Assembly (NCBI GenBank): GCA_015689705.1
Contig: WVSN01000014.1
Span: forward strand, 1 to 64,000
DNA length: 64,000 bases
Source of the DNA: Rhodobacterales bacterium HKCCE3408
GTDB lineage: Bacteria; Pseudomonadota; Alphaproteobacteria; Rhodobacterales; Rhodobacteraceae
Reading direction: 5' to 3'
The position numbers and the translations under genes were made by a program. Every line of letters begins with the position of its first letter. Positions within the stretch are counted from its first letter, which is position 1. Below, one piece after another: positions 36,525 to 49,770 of this stretch. The notes below the pieces were generated by a model that was not told where the DNA came from, did no database searches, and saw only the letters and a program-made list of their open reading frames with translations.

Positions 36525-37276
36525 GCCTCATCAGCGCGGAGAGCGTCGACCTGACCTATGGCCGGCAGGTCGTGCTGCACGACGTGCGGCTGGCCATCGA
36601 GCCGGGCGAGATCGTCACCGTCGTCGGCCCGAATGGATCTGGAAAGACCAGCCTCGTCAAGGCTTTGATCGGCGCAGTTCAACCGACGCGCGGCCGGGTC
36701 GTGCAGGCGCAGGGATTGCGGATCGGCTACGTGCCGCAGCGGCTTCATATCGACGCGACGCTGCCGATGAGCGTGGCGCGCTTCCTCTCCCTGCCCCGGC
36801 GCGTTCCGGCGGCGGAGATGCGGGCGGCCCTGGCCTCGGCCGGTGCGGATGGGCTGGAGGACCGCACGCTGTCCGATCTTTCCGGCGGACAGATGCAGCG
36901 GGTGCTGCTGGCCCGCGCGCTGATCGGCAAACCGCAGATCCTGATCCTCGATGAGCCGACGACGGGCCTCGACCAGCCGGGCGCGGCGGCCTTCTACCGC
37001 CGGATCGAGGCGCTGCGGGACGAGACCGGCTGCGCGGTGCTGATGGTCAGCCACGATCTGCACGTCGTGATGAGCGCGTCCGACCGGGTCATCTGCCTCA
37101 ACGGCCATATCTGCTGCGAAGGGCATCCGGAGACAGTGGCCTCGGCCCCGGAATACCGCGCTCTCTTCGGCACCGGGACCCATGGCGCGCTGGCGCTATA
37201 CCGCCACGACCATGCACACGGGCATCACCACGATCATGCCGATGCGGCCCCGGCGGCTGCTGCCGGGGGCGGTTAG
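36521..37276 (+). CDS. znuC: zinc ABC transporter ATP-binding protein
   Basis: 251 residues. Walker A VGPNGSGKTSLVKAL near residue 36, signature DLSGGQMQRVLLARALIGKP, Walker B ILILDEPTTGLD, and switch histidine SHDLHVVMSAS. The extreme C-terminus is unusually rich in histidine (RHDHAHGHHHDHADA), which could bind zinc and regulate the pump. It starts inside the zur stop. Partner of ZnuA and ZnuB; import direction. Confidence 0.95.
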   Translation: MSLISAESVDLTYGRQVVLHDVRLAIEPGEIVTVVGPNGSGKTSLVKALIGAVQPTRGRVVQAQGLRIGYVPQRLHIDATLPMSVARFLSLPRRVPAAEMRAALASAGADGLEDRTLSDLSGGQMQRVLLARALIGKPQILILDEPTTGLDQPGAAAFYRRIEALRDETGCAVLMVSHDLHVVMSASDRVICLNGHICCEGHPETVASAPEYRALFGTGTHGALALYRHDHAHGHHHDHADAAPAAAAGGG

Positions 37277-37279
37277 GCG

Positions 37280-38071
37280 ATGCTCGACGATTTCCTCGTC
37301 CGGGCGGCTCTGGCCGGGATCGGCGTCGCGCTGGCCGCGGGGCCGCTTGGCGCCTTCGTGGTCTGGCGTCGGCTCGCCTATTTCGGCGACGCGACGGCCC
37401 ATGCCTCGATCCTCGGCGTCGCGCTGGCACTGGCGCTGTCCCTGCCCCTGTCGGCGGGCGTGCTGGCGGTCTGCCTCGCGATGGCGCTGGCGATCTCGGG
37501 CCTGGCGGAGCGGAAGCTCGGGCCCGACGCGATCCTGGGCGTGCTGGCCTATTCCGCGCTCGCTTTCGGGCTGGTCGCCGTGTCGCTGCTGCCCGGACCG
37601 CGGATCGATCCGGGCGTGTTCCTGTTCGGCGACATCCTCGCCGTCACACGCACCGACCTCGCGATCATCTGGGGCGGCGGTGCGGCGGTCCTGGCGTTGA
37701 TCGCGTGGCGCTGGCCGGCGCTCCTGACCATGACGGTCAGCCCCGAACTCGCGCGGGCGGCCGGCTTCGATCCGCGCCGCGAGGGTCTGGTGCTGACGCT
37801 GGCCATGGCGCTGGTGGTCGCGGTGGCGATCAAGGTCGTCGGTGCGCTTCTCATCATCGCGCTCCTCATCATCCCGGCTGCAGCAGCGCGACCCTTGTCC
37901 CGCTCGCCCGAAGCGATGGCGGTGGGCGCGGCGGCGGTGGGCGTCGTGGCGACGGGCCTCGGCATCCTGATGTCGCTCAGGCTCGACACGCCGACGGGGC
38001 CGTCGATCGTCTGCGCAGCGGCGGTTATCTTCGCGCTGACACACCTGACGGGAGCCTTGAGACGCACATGA
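37280..38071 (+). CDS. znuB: zinc ABC transporter permease
   Basis: 263 residues with about seven to eight hydrophobic segments (for example AAGPLGAFVVWRRLAYFGDA, LALALSLPLSAGVLAVCLAM, VVAVAIKVVGALLIIALLII). The cytoplasmic loop IPAAAARPLSRSPEAM follows the family's conserved pattern. Inner-membrane channel of the Znu system, 3 nt after znuC. Its stop overlaps the next start (ATGA). Confidence 0.95.
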   Translation: MLDDFLVRAALAGIGVALAAGPLGAFVVWRRLAYFGDATAHASILGVALALALSLPLSAGVLAVCLAMALAISGLAERKLGPDAILGVLAYSALAFGLVAVSLLPGPRIDPGVFLFGDILAVTRTDLAIIWGGGAAVLALIAWRWPALLTMTVSPELARAAGFDPRREGLVLTLAMALVVAVAIKVVGALLIIALLIIPAAAARPLSRSPEAMAVGAAAVGVVATGLGILMSLRLDTPTGPSIVCAAAVIFALTHLTGALRRT

Positions 38072-38931
38072 GCGATCCGGTCGATACCCTTGTTTCGCTT
38101 CTCGAAATCGAGCGGCTGGAGGATGATCTGTTCCGCGGCCCGGGCGCGGGCGGCGAGACGACGAAGCGCATATTCGGCGGTCAGGTCGTGGCGCAGGCGC
38201 TGGCCGCGGCGAGCCATACGGTCGAGGGCCGGGCCTGCCATTCACTGCACGCCTATTTCATGCGGCCGGGCGATCCGTCTCGGCCGGTGATCTACGAGGT
38301 CGACCGCGCCCGCGACGGCGGGTCCTTCACCACGCGGCGGGTCGTGGCGATCCAGTCGGGGCGGCAGATCCTGAACCTCGCGGCGAGCTTTCACGTGGAA
38401 GAACAGGGGCATGCGCATCAGCATTCAAGTCCCGACGTGCCGCCGCCCGACGGCCTGCCGACGCGCGAGGCGCTGAAGACGAAGCTGGCGGAGCGGGCTG
38501 ATCCGGCGCGGCGGGACGATATCCTGCGGCCCTCGGCGATCGACGTGCGGCCAATCGAGCCCTACGACCACGCTGATCCGAAACCGGCGGGCGACGCGCA
38601 CCAGGCATGGTTCCGTCTGGCGCGACGGGTCGAGGACGCCCCGGACTGGCTGGAGCGCTGTTTCCTCGCCTATGCCTCGGATCTCATGCTTCTCTGGTCG
38701 GCGCTCAGGCCGCATGGCGAGAGCGGGTATTCCGGCCGGGTGATGACCGCGAGCCTCGATCACGCCGTCTGGTTCCACCGGCCGCCCCGCTTCTCGGACT
38801 GGCATCTCTACGCGATGGACAGCCCGTGGTCCGGCGGCGGGCGGGGGCTGACGCGCGGGCAGATCTTCGACACCGAGGGGCGGCTCGTTGCGTCGGTAGC
38901 GCAGGAAGGGCTCATCCGGCCGATCGGCTGA
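38068..38931 (+). CDS. tesB: acyl-CoA thioesterase II
   Basis: 287 residues, full length of the double hot-dog TesB family. Hydrolyses long-chain acyl-CoA. Signatures are RIFGGQVVAQALAAASHTV, SLHAYFMRPGDPSRPVIYEV, GGSFTTRRVVAIQSGRQIL in the first half; WFHRPPRFSDWHLYAMDSPW and GGGRGLTRGQIFDTEGRL (with the catalytic Asp/Gln region) in the second. The gene overlaps the znuB stop but more likely belongs functionally with the beta-oxidation genes that follow. Confidence 0.93.
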   Translation: MSDPVDTLVSLLEIERLEDDLFRGPGAGGETTKRIFGGQVVAQALAAASHTVEGRACHSLHAYFMRPGDPSRPVIYEVDRARDGGSFTTRRVVAIQSGRQILNLAASFHVEEQGHAHQHSSPDVPPPDGLPTREALKTKLAERADPARRDDILRPSAIDVRPIEPYDHADPKPAGDAHQAWFRLARRVEDAPDWLERCFLAYASDLMLLWSALRPHGESGYSGRVMTASLDHAVWFHRPPRFSDWHLYAMDSPWSGGGRGLTRGQIFDTEGRLVASVAQEGLIRPIG

Positions 38932-39000
38932 GGCAAGCCATTCGGCTTGGCCCCGCCGCGCTGCGTGCTATCACGGTCCCCGGAGACAGGGAGGCAGTCC

Positions 39001-41064
39001 ATGGGCGCAGTCGCAACCGAGATCGTCGGACGGATCGGGCTGATCGGCTTCGACAGCCCGCCGGTGAACGCCGCGGGCCACGCCCTGCGCATGGCGATCG
39101 TCGAGGCGATGGCCGCGATGGCGGCCGAGCCCGGGGTCGAGGCGATCGGGCTTTACGGCAAGGGCCGCGCCTTCATCGCCGGGGCCGACATCACCGAGTT
39201 CGGCAAGCCGCCGCGTGATCCGTGGCTGCCTGAGGTCTGCAACGTGATCGAAGCGAGCGCGAAGCCCGTTGTGGCCGTGCTGCACGGCGCGGCGCTTGGC
39301 GGCGGGCTGGAAGTTGCGATCTCGGCCCATGCGCGGATCGCTGTGCCGGGTGTCGCGGTCGGGTTTCCGGAGGTCACGCTCGGCGTCATTCCAGGCGCGG
39401 GCGGGACTCAGCGCGGGCCGCGCCTGACCGGCATCCCGAAGGCCATCGGGCTCATCACCACGGGCCGGCGGATCGGAGCGGACGAGGCGCTGGAGATGGG
39501 GCTCGTCGACCGGATTGCGGACGGTGACCCGCGCGAGCTGGCGTTGCACTGGGCCGAGGCGGCGCTGACCGGCGAGCTGCCGACGCGGCGGACGGGCGGG
39601 ATCGCGGTCACGCCGGATGACGCGGCGCTGGATGCGGCCGAGGCGCAGTTGCGCGAGACGCAGGGGCACCTGTTTGCCCCGCACAAATGCGTCGAGGCGA
39701 TCCGCGCCTGCACCGGCCCCCTGCCCGAGGGTCTCGCCATCGAGCGCGCCGGGTTCAACGCCTGTATCGAGAGCCCGCAGCGCGCCGGGCTGATCCATGC
39801 CTTCTTCGCCGAACGTGCAGTGCAGAAGATCCCCGAGGCCGGGGCGACGGCACGCGATATCACCAAGATTGGCGTGATCGGGGCGGGCACGATGGGTTCG
39901 GGCATCGCCTCGGCCTTCCTGCTTGCCGGGTATCCGGTGACGATGGTCGAACGGGCACAGGACGCGCTCGACCGGGGGATAAGCACGGTCGGCAAGAACC
40001 TTGATGGAGCGGTGAAGCGTGGGCGGATGGCGCAGGAGACGCGCGACGCCCTGCCGCTGACCGCGACGACGGAGATGGGCGACCTGTCGGGCTGCGACCT
40101 GGTGATCGAGGCGGTGTTCGAGGATTTCGAAGTGAAGCGCGAAGTGCTATCCGCGATGGAGGACGCCTGCCCCGGCGCGATCCTCGCGACCAACACCTCC
40201 TATCTCGACGTCAACGCGCTGGCGCAGACGCTGAAGCGGCCGGAGGAGTTCATCGGGCTCCACTTCTTTTCGCCCGCGCATGTAATGAAGCTGCTCGAGG
40301 TCGTGGTCGGCGACCGGACCGCGCCCGAGGTCACGGCGACGGCCTTCAAGCTCGGCAAGCGGCTCGGCAAGATCGCGGTTCGGTCCGGCGTCTGCGACGG
40401 GTTCATCGGCAACCGCGTGATGAACCATTACCGGAAGGCGGCCGATCACCTCGTGCTCGACGGCGCCAGCCCGCAGGAGATCGACGCCGCGATGCGTGGC
40501 TTCGGCTTCGCCATGGGTCCGTTCGAGGTGTCGGACCTGGCCGGGCTCGATATCGGGTGGGCGACGCGGAAGCGGCACGCGGCGACGCGCCATCCCGACG
40601 AGCGCTATTCGACGGTGGCCGACACGATGTGCGAGAACGGCTGGCTCGGCCGGAAAACCGGGCGCGGCTGGTATCTGTACGAGGGCGGATCCGGTCCCAA
40701 CCCCGAGGTCGCGCCGCTTATCGAGGCCGAGCGGGTACGCCACGGGATCGCGCCGCGCAGCTTCACCGCCGAGGAGATCGTCGAGCGCTACATGACCGCG
40801 ATGATTTCGGAGGCCTCGCGGGTGGTCGAGGAGGGCATCGCGCTCCGCCCTATCGACGTCGACGCGGTATTCCTGTTCGGCTACGGTTTCCCGCGCTGGC
40901 GCGGCGGGCCGATGCACCATGCCGACACGCTCGGCGCAGCGGAGATCGTGGCCACGATCGAGCGGCTAGCCGGGGACGATCCGCAGTTCTGGCAAGTGCC
41001 CAGCATTCTCGCCCGCATGGCGGAGACCGGCGGCACCTTCGCCGAGATGAACCGGGAGGAGTGA
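39001..41064 (+). CDS. bifunctional enoyl-CoA hydratase / 3-hydroxyacyl-CoA dehydrogenase
   Basis: 687 residues from ATG 39001 with ribosome site GGGAGG. Crotonase domain at residues about 1-190: GRAFIAGADITEFGKPP, GAALGGGLEVAISAHARIA and VGFPEVTLGVIPGAGGTQRG supply oxyanion hole and both glutamates. NAD domain at about 280-470: KIGVIGAGTMGSGIASAFLL and GLHFFSPAHVMKLLEVV. C-terminal helical domains follow (RSGVCDGFIGNRVMNHYRKA; GYGFPRWRGGPMHHAD). It performs two steps of beta-oxidation. FadJ/FadB-like, but the exact symbol is uncertain. Confidence 0.92.
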   Translation: MGAVATEIVGRIGLIGFDSPPVNAAGHALRMAIVEAMAAMAAEPGVEAIGLYGKGRAFIAGADITEFGKPPRDPWLPEVCNVIEASAKPVVAVLHGAALGGGLEVAISAHARIAVPGVAVGFPEVTLGVIPGAGGTQRGPRLTGIPKAIGLITTGRRIGADEALEMGLVDRIADGDPRELALHWAEAALTGELPTRRTGGIAVTPDDAALDAAEAQLRETQGHLFAPHKCVEAIRACTGPLPEGLAIERAGFNACIESPQRAGLIHAFFAERAVQKIPEAGATARDITKIGVIGAGTMGSGIASAFLLAGYPVTMVERAQDALDRGISTVGKNLDGAVKRGRMAQETRDALPLTATTEMGDLSGCDLVIEAVFEDFEVKREVLSAMEDACPGAILATNTSYLDVNALAQTLKRPEEFIGLHFFSPAHVMKLLEVVVGDRTAPEVTATAFKLGKRLGKIAVRSGVCDGFIGNRVMNHYRKAADHLVLDGASPQEIDAAMRGFGFAMGPFEVSDLAGLDIGWATRKRHAATRHPDERYSTVADTMCENGWLGRKTGRGWYLYEGGSGPNPEVAPLIEAERVRHGIAPRSFTAEEIVERYMTAMISEASRVVEEGIALRPIDVDAVFLFGYGFPRWRGGPMHHADTLGAAEIVATIERLAGDDPQFWQVPSILARMAETGGTFAEMNREE

Positions 41065-41065
41065 A

Positions 41066-42250
41066 ATGGACCTGAGCTATTCGCCCGAGGAGCAGGAATT
41101 CCAGGACGAGGTCCGCGCCTTCCTGTCGGAGAAGCTGCCCGGCGAGCTGTCAAACAAGGTCCGCCGTGGGCAGGAGCTGACGAAGGCGGATTACGAACGC
41201 TGGCATGCGATCCTGAACGCGCGCGGCTGGCTCGGCGGGGCGTGGCCGAAGGCGTATGGCGGCCAGGGCTGGTCGGCTATCTTCCAGCATATCTTCGAGG
41301 AGGAATGCGCGCTGGCCCATGCGCCGCGGATCGTGCCGTTCGGACTGAAGATGCTCGGGCCGGTCCTGATGAAATTCGGCACCGAGGCGCAACGGGCGGA
41401 GTACCTGCCGCGCATCCTCGACGGCACCGACTGGTGGTGCCAGGGCTATTCCGAGCCGGGCGCGGGGTCGGATCTCGCCAGCCTGCGGACGCGCGCGGTG
41501 CGGGACGGCGACCATTACATAGTGAACGGCCAGAAGACCTGGACGACGCTGGCGCAGCACGCAAACCGGATCTTCTGCCTGGTGCGGACGAGCACCGAGG
41601 GCAAGCCGCAGGAAGGGATCTCGTTCCTGCTGATGGACCTCGACAGCCCGGGCATCGAGGTCCGTCCGATCCGGCTGATCGAGGGCGGCTACGAGGTCAA
41701 CGAGGTGTTCCTGACCGATGTGCGGGTGCCCGTCGGCAATCTGGTCGGTGAGGAGAACACGGGCTGGACGATCGCGAAGTATCTCCTCGGCCACGAACGG
41801 TCGAACATCGCGATGACGGGATTTTCCGTCGCCGCGCTCGACGGGCTGAAGAAGCTGGCGCGCGCGGTGCGGCGGGGCGGCAAGCCGCTGATCGAGAACC
41901 CGCTTTTCGCCGCGCGGATCGCCGAGGTCGAGATGGACCTGGAAGCGGTGCGGATCACCAATCTGCGGATGCTGGCGCGGGCCGAGAAGACCGGTGCGCC
42001 CGGCCCCGAAGCGTCGATGCTGAAGATCAAGGGGACGGTGGTGCGGCAGGCGCTGAACGACCTCGCGCGCCAGGCGCTTGGCCCGGCGGCGGCGCCGTTT
42101 CCGTCCGAGGCGCTCGAGGGCAACCTCGCGCTCGCGCCCGACGGGCACGCGCAGGCGGCGGCGAGCTATTTCAACAACCGCAAGATCTCGATCTATGGCG
42201 GGTCGAACGAGATCCAGCGGAACATTCTCGCCAAGGGGATGCTCGGCTGA
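41066..42250 (+). CDS. acyl-CoA dehydrogenase, large partner of a tandem pair
   Basis: 394 residues. FAD-dependent fold with AYGGQGWSAIFQHIFEEECA, CQGYSEPGAGSDLASLRTRA, GQKTWTTLAQHANRIFCLVR, and C-terminal SIYGGSNEIQRNILAKGMLG. At the position where many acyl-CoA dehydrogenases carry the catalytic Glu the sequence is Gly (YGGSNE), as is common in members that act on bulky substrates or with a partner. It starts 1 nt after the hydratase/dehydrogenase and overlaps the next dehydrogenase by 1 nt. Confidence 0.9.
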   Translation: MDLSYSPEEQEFQDEVRAFLSEKLPGELSNKVRRGQELTKADYERWHAILNARGWLGGAWPKAYGGQGWSAIFQHIFEEECALAHAPRIVPFGLKMLGPVLMKFGTEAQRAEYLPRILDGTDWWCQGYSEPGAGSDLASLRTRAVRDGDHYIVNGQKTWTTLAQHANRIFCLVRTSTEGKPQEGISFLLMDLDSPGIEVRPIRLIEGGYEVNEVFLTDVRVPVGNLVGEENTGWTIAKYLLGHERSNIAMTGFSVAALDGLKKLARAVRRGGKPLIENPLFAARIAEVEMDLEAVRITNLRMLARAEKTGAPGPEASMLKIKGTVVRQALNDLARQALGPAAAPFPSEALEGNLALAPDGHAQAAASYFNNRKISIYGGSNEIQRNILAKGMLG

Positions 42251-43302
42251 TGAATTTCGAAATGTCCGATGACCGGCGCATGCTGGCCGACTCCCTCGGC
42301 CGGCTGCTCGACGATGCCTGCGGGTTCGAACACCGCACGAAAGTGGCCTACGAGGCGCCCTGGCATGACCCGGCGATGTGGTCCGGGCTCGCGGAGCTTG
42401 GCCTGTTCCACGCCTTCCTGAGCGAGGACCAGGGTGGGTTCGGCGGGGCGGGCTTCGATATCACCTGCGTGTTCGAACCATTGGGCCGGGCGCTCTGCCC
42501 CGAGCCGGTTCTGGCGCAGATGATGGGGCTGACGCTGCTGGCGACGGCGGGCGCGGAGACCGGCCCGGCGCTGGACGGCACGGAGCGGCTGGCGCTGGCC
42601 GTCGACGAGCCGGACGCGCCATGGGAGCCGGAGGCGGGATCGACGGAGTTCAGAGGCGGTAAGGTCACCGGGCGGAAGTCGGTCGTCTATGGCGGGCATG
42701 TCGCGGACCGGTTCCTCGTCGCGGCGCTGGCAGACGGGAAGACGGCGCTTGTCTCTGTCGCGGCGGGTGACGCGTCGGTCACTCCCTATGGCATGATCGA
42801 TGGCGGCGGCGCGTCGGAGGTCGTGTTCGAGGAGGCGCCCGGCGAGGTGCTGATCGCCGATGCGGGCGCGGCGATCGCCGACGCGCTCGACCGGGGGCGG
42901 CTCGCGCTTGCGGCCGAGGCCGTCGGGGCGATGGATGCGGCGCTGGCGCTCTTCACCGACTACCTGAAAACACGGAAGCAGTTCGGCCGCCCGATCGGCA
43001 CGTTCCAGGCGCTGCAGCACCGGGCCGTCGATCTTGCCATCGAGACGGAACAGGCGCGCTCGATCGTGATCCGCGCAGCGGCGGCGATGGGGACCGAGGC
43101 CCAGGGCAAGGCGGTTGCGCAGGCCAAGGCGCTGACGGGGAAGATCGCGCGGCTCGTGGCCGAGGAGACGATCCAGATGCAGGGCGGGGTTGCGATGACG
43201 TGGGAATATCCGTCCTCGCACTACGCCAAGCGGCTGACGATGATCGACCACCAGTTGGGCGACGCGATGTTCCATACCGAGCGGCTGGCCAAGATGGTCT
43301 GA
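42250..43302 (+). CDS. acyl-CoA dehydrogenase, small partner of a tandem pair
   Basis: 350 residues, shorter than usual (about 380-400). The N-terminal half is degenerate (AELGLFHAFLSEDQGGFGGA), while the flavin-binding and C-terminal helices are better kept (RKQFGRPIGTFQALQHRAVD; QMQGGVAMTWEYPSSHYAKR). The TWE motif matches the small subunit of heteromeric acyl-CoA dehydrogenases. Its 1-nt overlap with the preceding gene suggests a heteromeric enzyme (inference). Confidence 0.87.
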   Translation: MNFEMSDDRRMLADSLGRLLDDACGFEHRTKVAYEAPWHDPAMWSGLAELGLFHAFLSEDQGGFGGAGFDITCVFEPLGRALCPEPVLAQMMGLTLLATAGAETGPALDGTERLALAVDEPDAPWEPEAGSTEFRGGKVTGRKSVVYGGHVADRFLVAALADGKTALVSVAAGDASVTPYGMIDGGGASEVVFEEAPGEVLIADAGAAIADALDRGRLALAAEAVGAMDAALALFTDYLKTRKQFGRPIGTFQALQHRAVDLAIETEQARSIVIRAAAAMGTEAQGKAVAQAKALTGKIARLVAEETIQMQGGVAMTWEYPSSHYAKRLTMIDHQLGDAMFHTERLAKMV

Positions 43303-43305
43303 GAC

Positions 43306-43356
43306 GCGGGGGCGCTGCCCCCGCACCCCCGGAGTACTTTCAGAAAGATGAAGGGG
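43306..43356 (+). repeat. hairpin-plus-GAGTATTT repeat, copy 2
   Basis: GCGGGGGC-GCT-GCCCCCGC (43306-43324) forms an 8-bp stem. Next come ACCCCCGGAGTACTTTCAG and AAAGATGAAGGGG. It begins 4 nt after a stop codon and ends 12 nt before the convergent phosphotransferase stop. Confidence 0.7.
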
Positions 43357-43367
43357 CGGCTGCGGGC

Positions 43368-44386
43368 CTAGCCGTCGGCGAGCGCCTTCAGGCCCTGGCG
43401 GGCGAAGTCGGGCACCATCTCGCCCAGTTCGAGCGCGCGCTTCGGGTTCGAGGCGTTGCCGTCGAGCGCGCGCTTCTTCACGCCCTGAAGGATCGCGCCC
43501 ATGCGGAAGAAAGCGAAGGCGACATAGAAGCCGAAATGGCGCGGCAACTCGATCTTGCGGCGGGCGCAGTAGCGGAAGACGAATTCCTCGTCCGACGGGA
43601 TGCCGAGCGTCCAGCGGTCGACGCCGCGCAGGCCCCGTCCGGCGGGTCCGGGCGGCATCTGCCATTGCATGATGACGGCGGCGACATCGGCCATCGGGTG
43701 GCCCAGTGTCGAAAGTTCCCAGTCGATCACGGCGAGGCATTTCAGCGTGTCGCGGTCGAAGATCATGTTGTCGAGCCGGTAATCGCCGTGGACCAGCACC
43801 ACCTGCCCGTCATCTGCGGGCTTCACGCGCTTGAGCTCGGAGATGAGTTCGTCCATTTCGGCGAGCGTCCCGGTCTCGCTGGCGTAGTATTGCTCCGACC
43901 AGCGGTCGATCTGCCGGGCGAAATAGTCGCCGCGCGGCCCGTAATCGGAGAGACCCGTCGCGTCGAGATCGACCGAGTGGATCGCGGCGAGCGTCTTGCA
44001 CATCTCGTCGATGACCTGCGTGCGCTGTGCCTTGTCGAGCCCCGGCAGCGACGGATCGTCGAAGACCCGGCCGCGGACGAATTCCATCAGGTAGAAGCTC
44101 GATCCGATGAGCGCGTCGTTCTCGCAGAGCGCGATCATCTTCGGGACCGGGACGTTCGTGTGTTCTAGGGCTTTCTGCACACGGTATTCGCGTTCGATCG
44201 CGTGGGCCGATTTCAGGAGCTTGCCCGGCGGCTTGCGACGCAGGACGTAATTCCCCGACCGTGCCGACAGTAGGAAGGTCGGGTTCGACTGCCCGTCCTC
44301 GAATTTCTGCGCGTGAACCGGCCCGCGGAACTGCGAGATCTGCGCGGCCATCCACGCGGTGATGACCCTTGTGTCGAGATCCTGCC

Positions 44387-44390
<4 letters not shown>
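43368..44390 (-). CDS. APH-family phosphotransferase linked to acyl-CoA dehydrogenase
   Basis: 340 residues from ATG 44390. Aminoglycoside-phosphotransferase-like kinase: nucleotide site FLLSARSGNYVLRRKPPGKL, catalytic loop VLVHGDYRLDNMIFD near residue 196, and the metal site LAVIDWELSTLGHPMADVA. Such APH domains are fused to acyl-CoA dehydrogenases in ACAD10/ACAD11, and the stand-alone bacterial version (LvaA) phosphorylates 4-hydroxyacyl-CoA. Its start overlaps the upstream dehydrogenase stop (ATGA), which supports a joint reaction. Substrate not proven. Confidence 0.85.
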
Positions 44391-49147
<4,757 letters not shown>

Positions 49148-49230
49148 GCCTGTCCCCTGTCCTGCGATCTCCCGCCACCCTGTCCGTCCGCAGAGCCTCA
49201 CCGCAACCCCGGCGCGGCCCTTTGAAACGG

Positions 49231-49257
49231 ATTGACAGTTATTGACCAATTTGTCAG
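49231..49257. promoter_or_regulatory. TTGAC direct repeats and dyad upstream of the molybdenum hydroxylase
   Basis: ATTGACAGTT (49231-49240) is followed at once by ATTGACCAAT (49241-49250), two 10-bp near repeats. The second TGAC also faces GTCA (49253-49256). The AT-rich pocket is the likely promoter or operator of the gene starting at 49306. The regulator is unknown. Confidence 0.35.
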
Positions 49258-49305
49258 ACCTTCCGGTATCCCGCCGGTAGACCGAGCCTGAAGGAGCGCG
49301 CGCCC

Positions 49306-49767
49306 ATGCAGATCACCGTCAACGGAGAGGCCCGCGACATCGACGTGGAACCCGACATGCCGCTGCTGTGGGTCCTGCGCGACGAGCTTGGACTGACCGG
49401 CACGAAATACGGCTGCGGGATCGCCCAGTGCGGCGCCTGCACCGTGCATGTCGATGGCATGGCGGTGCGATCCTGCCAGACGGCGATCGGCGATCTAGAG
49501 GGGGCGTCGATCACGACGATCGAGGGGCTCGGCACGCCGGAGGCGCTCCATGCCGTGCAGGCCGCCTGGATCGAGCATCAGGTCGCGCAGTGCGGCTACT
49601 GCCAGTCCGGTCAGATCATGCAGGCCGCCGATCTGCTCGCGCGTATTCCCGAGCCCACGGACGAGGACATCGACGCGGTCATGTCGGGCAACCTTTGCCG
49701 CTGCGGGACCTATCCGCGCATCCGCGCCGCGATTCACGCGGCCGCGACGACCATGCGGGAGGGCTGA
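49306..49767 (+). CDS. [2Fe-2S] subunit of a xanthine-oxidase-family molybdenum hydroxylase
   Basis: 153 residues. A plant-type ferredoxin domain ([16 protein letters not shown] with a further Cys in VRSC, about residues 40-61) and a second alpha-helical cluster domain ([13 protein letters not shown] and [11 protein letters not shown]) hold two [2Fe-2S] centres. Similar to the small subunit of isoquinoline 1-oxidoreductase and aldehyde oxidases. It carries electrons from the molybdenum subunit encoded next (3-nt gap) to the cytochrome. No separate FAD subunit is present in the cluster. Confidence 0.93.
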   Translation: MQITVNGEARDIDVEPDMPLLWVLRDELGLTGTKYGCGIAQCGACTVHVDGMAVRSCQTAIGDLEGASITTIEGLGTPEALHAVQAAWIEHQVAQCGYCQSGQIMQAADLLARIPEPTDEDIDAVMSGNLCRCGTYPRIRAAIHAAATTMREG

Positions 49768-49770
49768 GCC

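Noticed and set aside
49242-49257. FNR-type box
   Set aside because: TTGAC and GTCAG are separated by 6 bases rather than 4, so the spacing is wrong.
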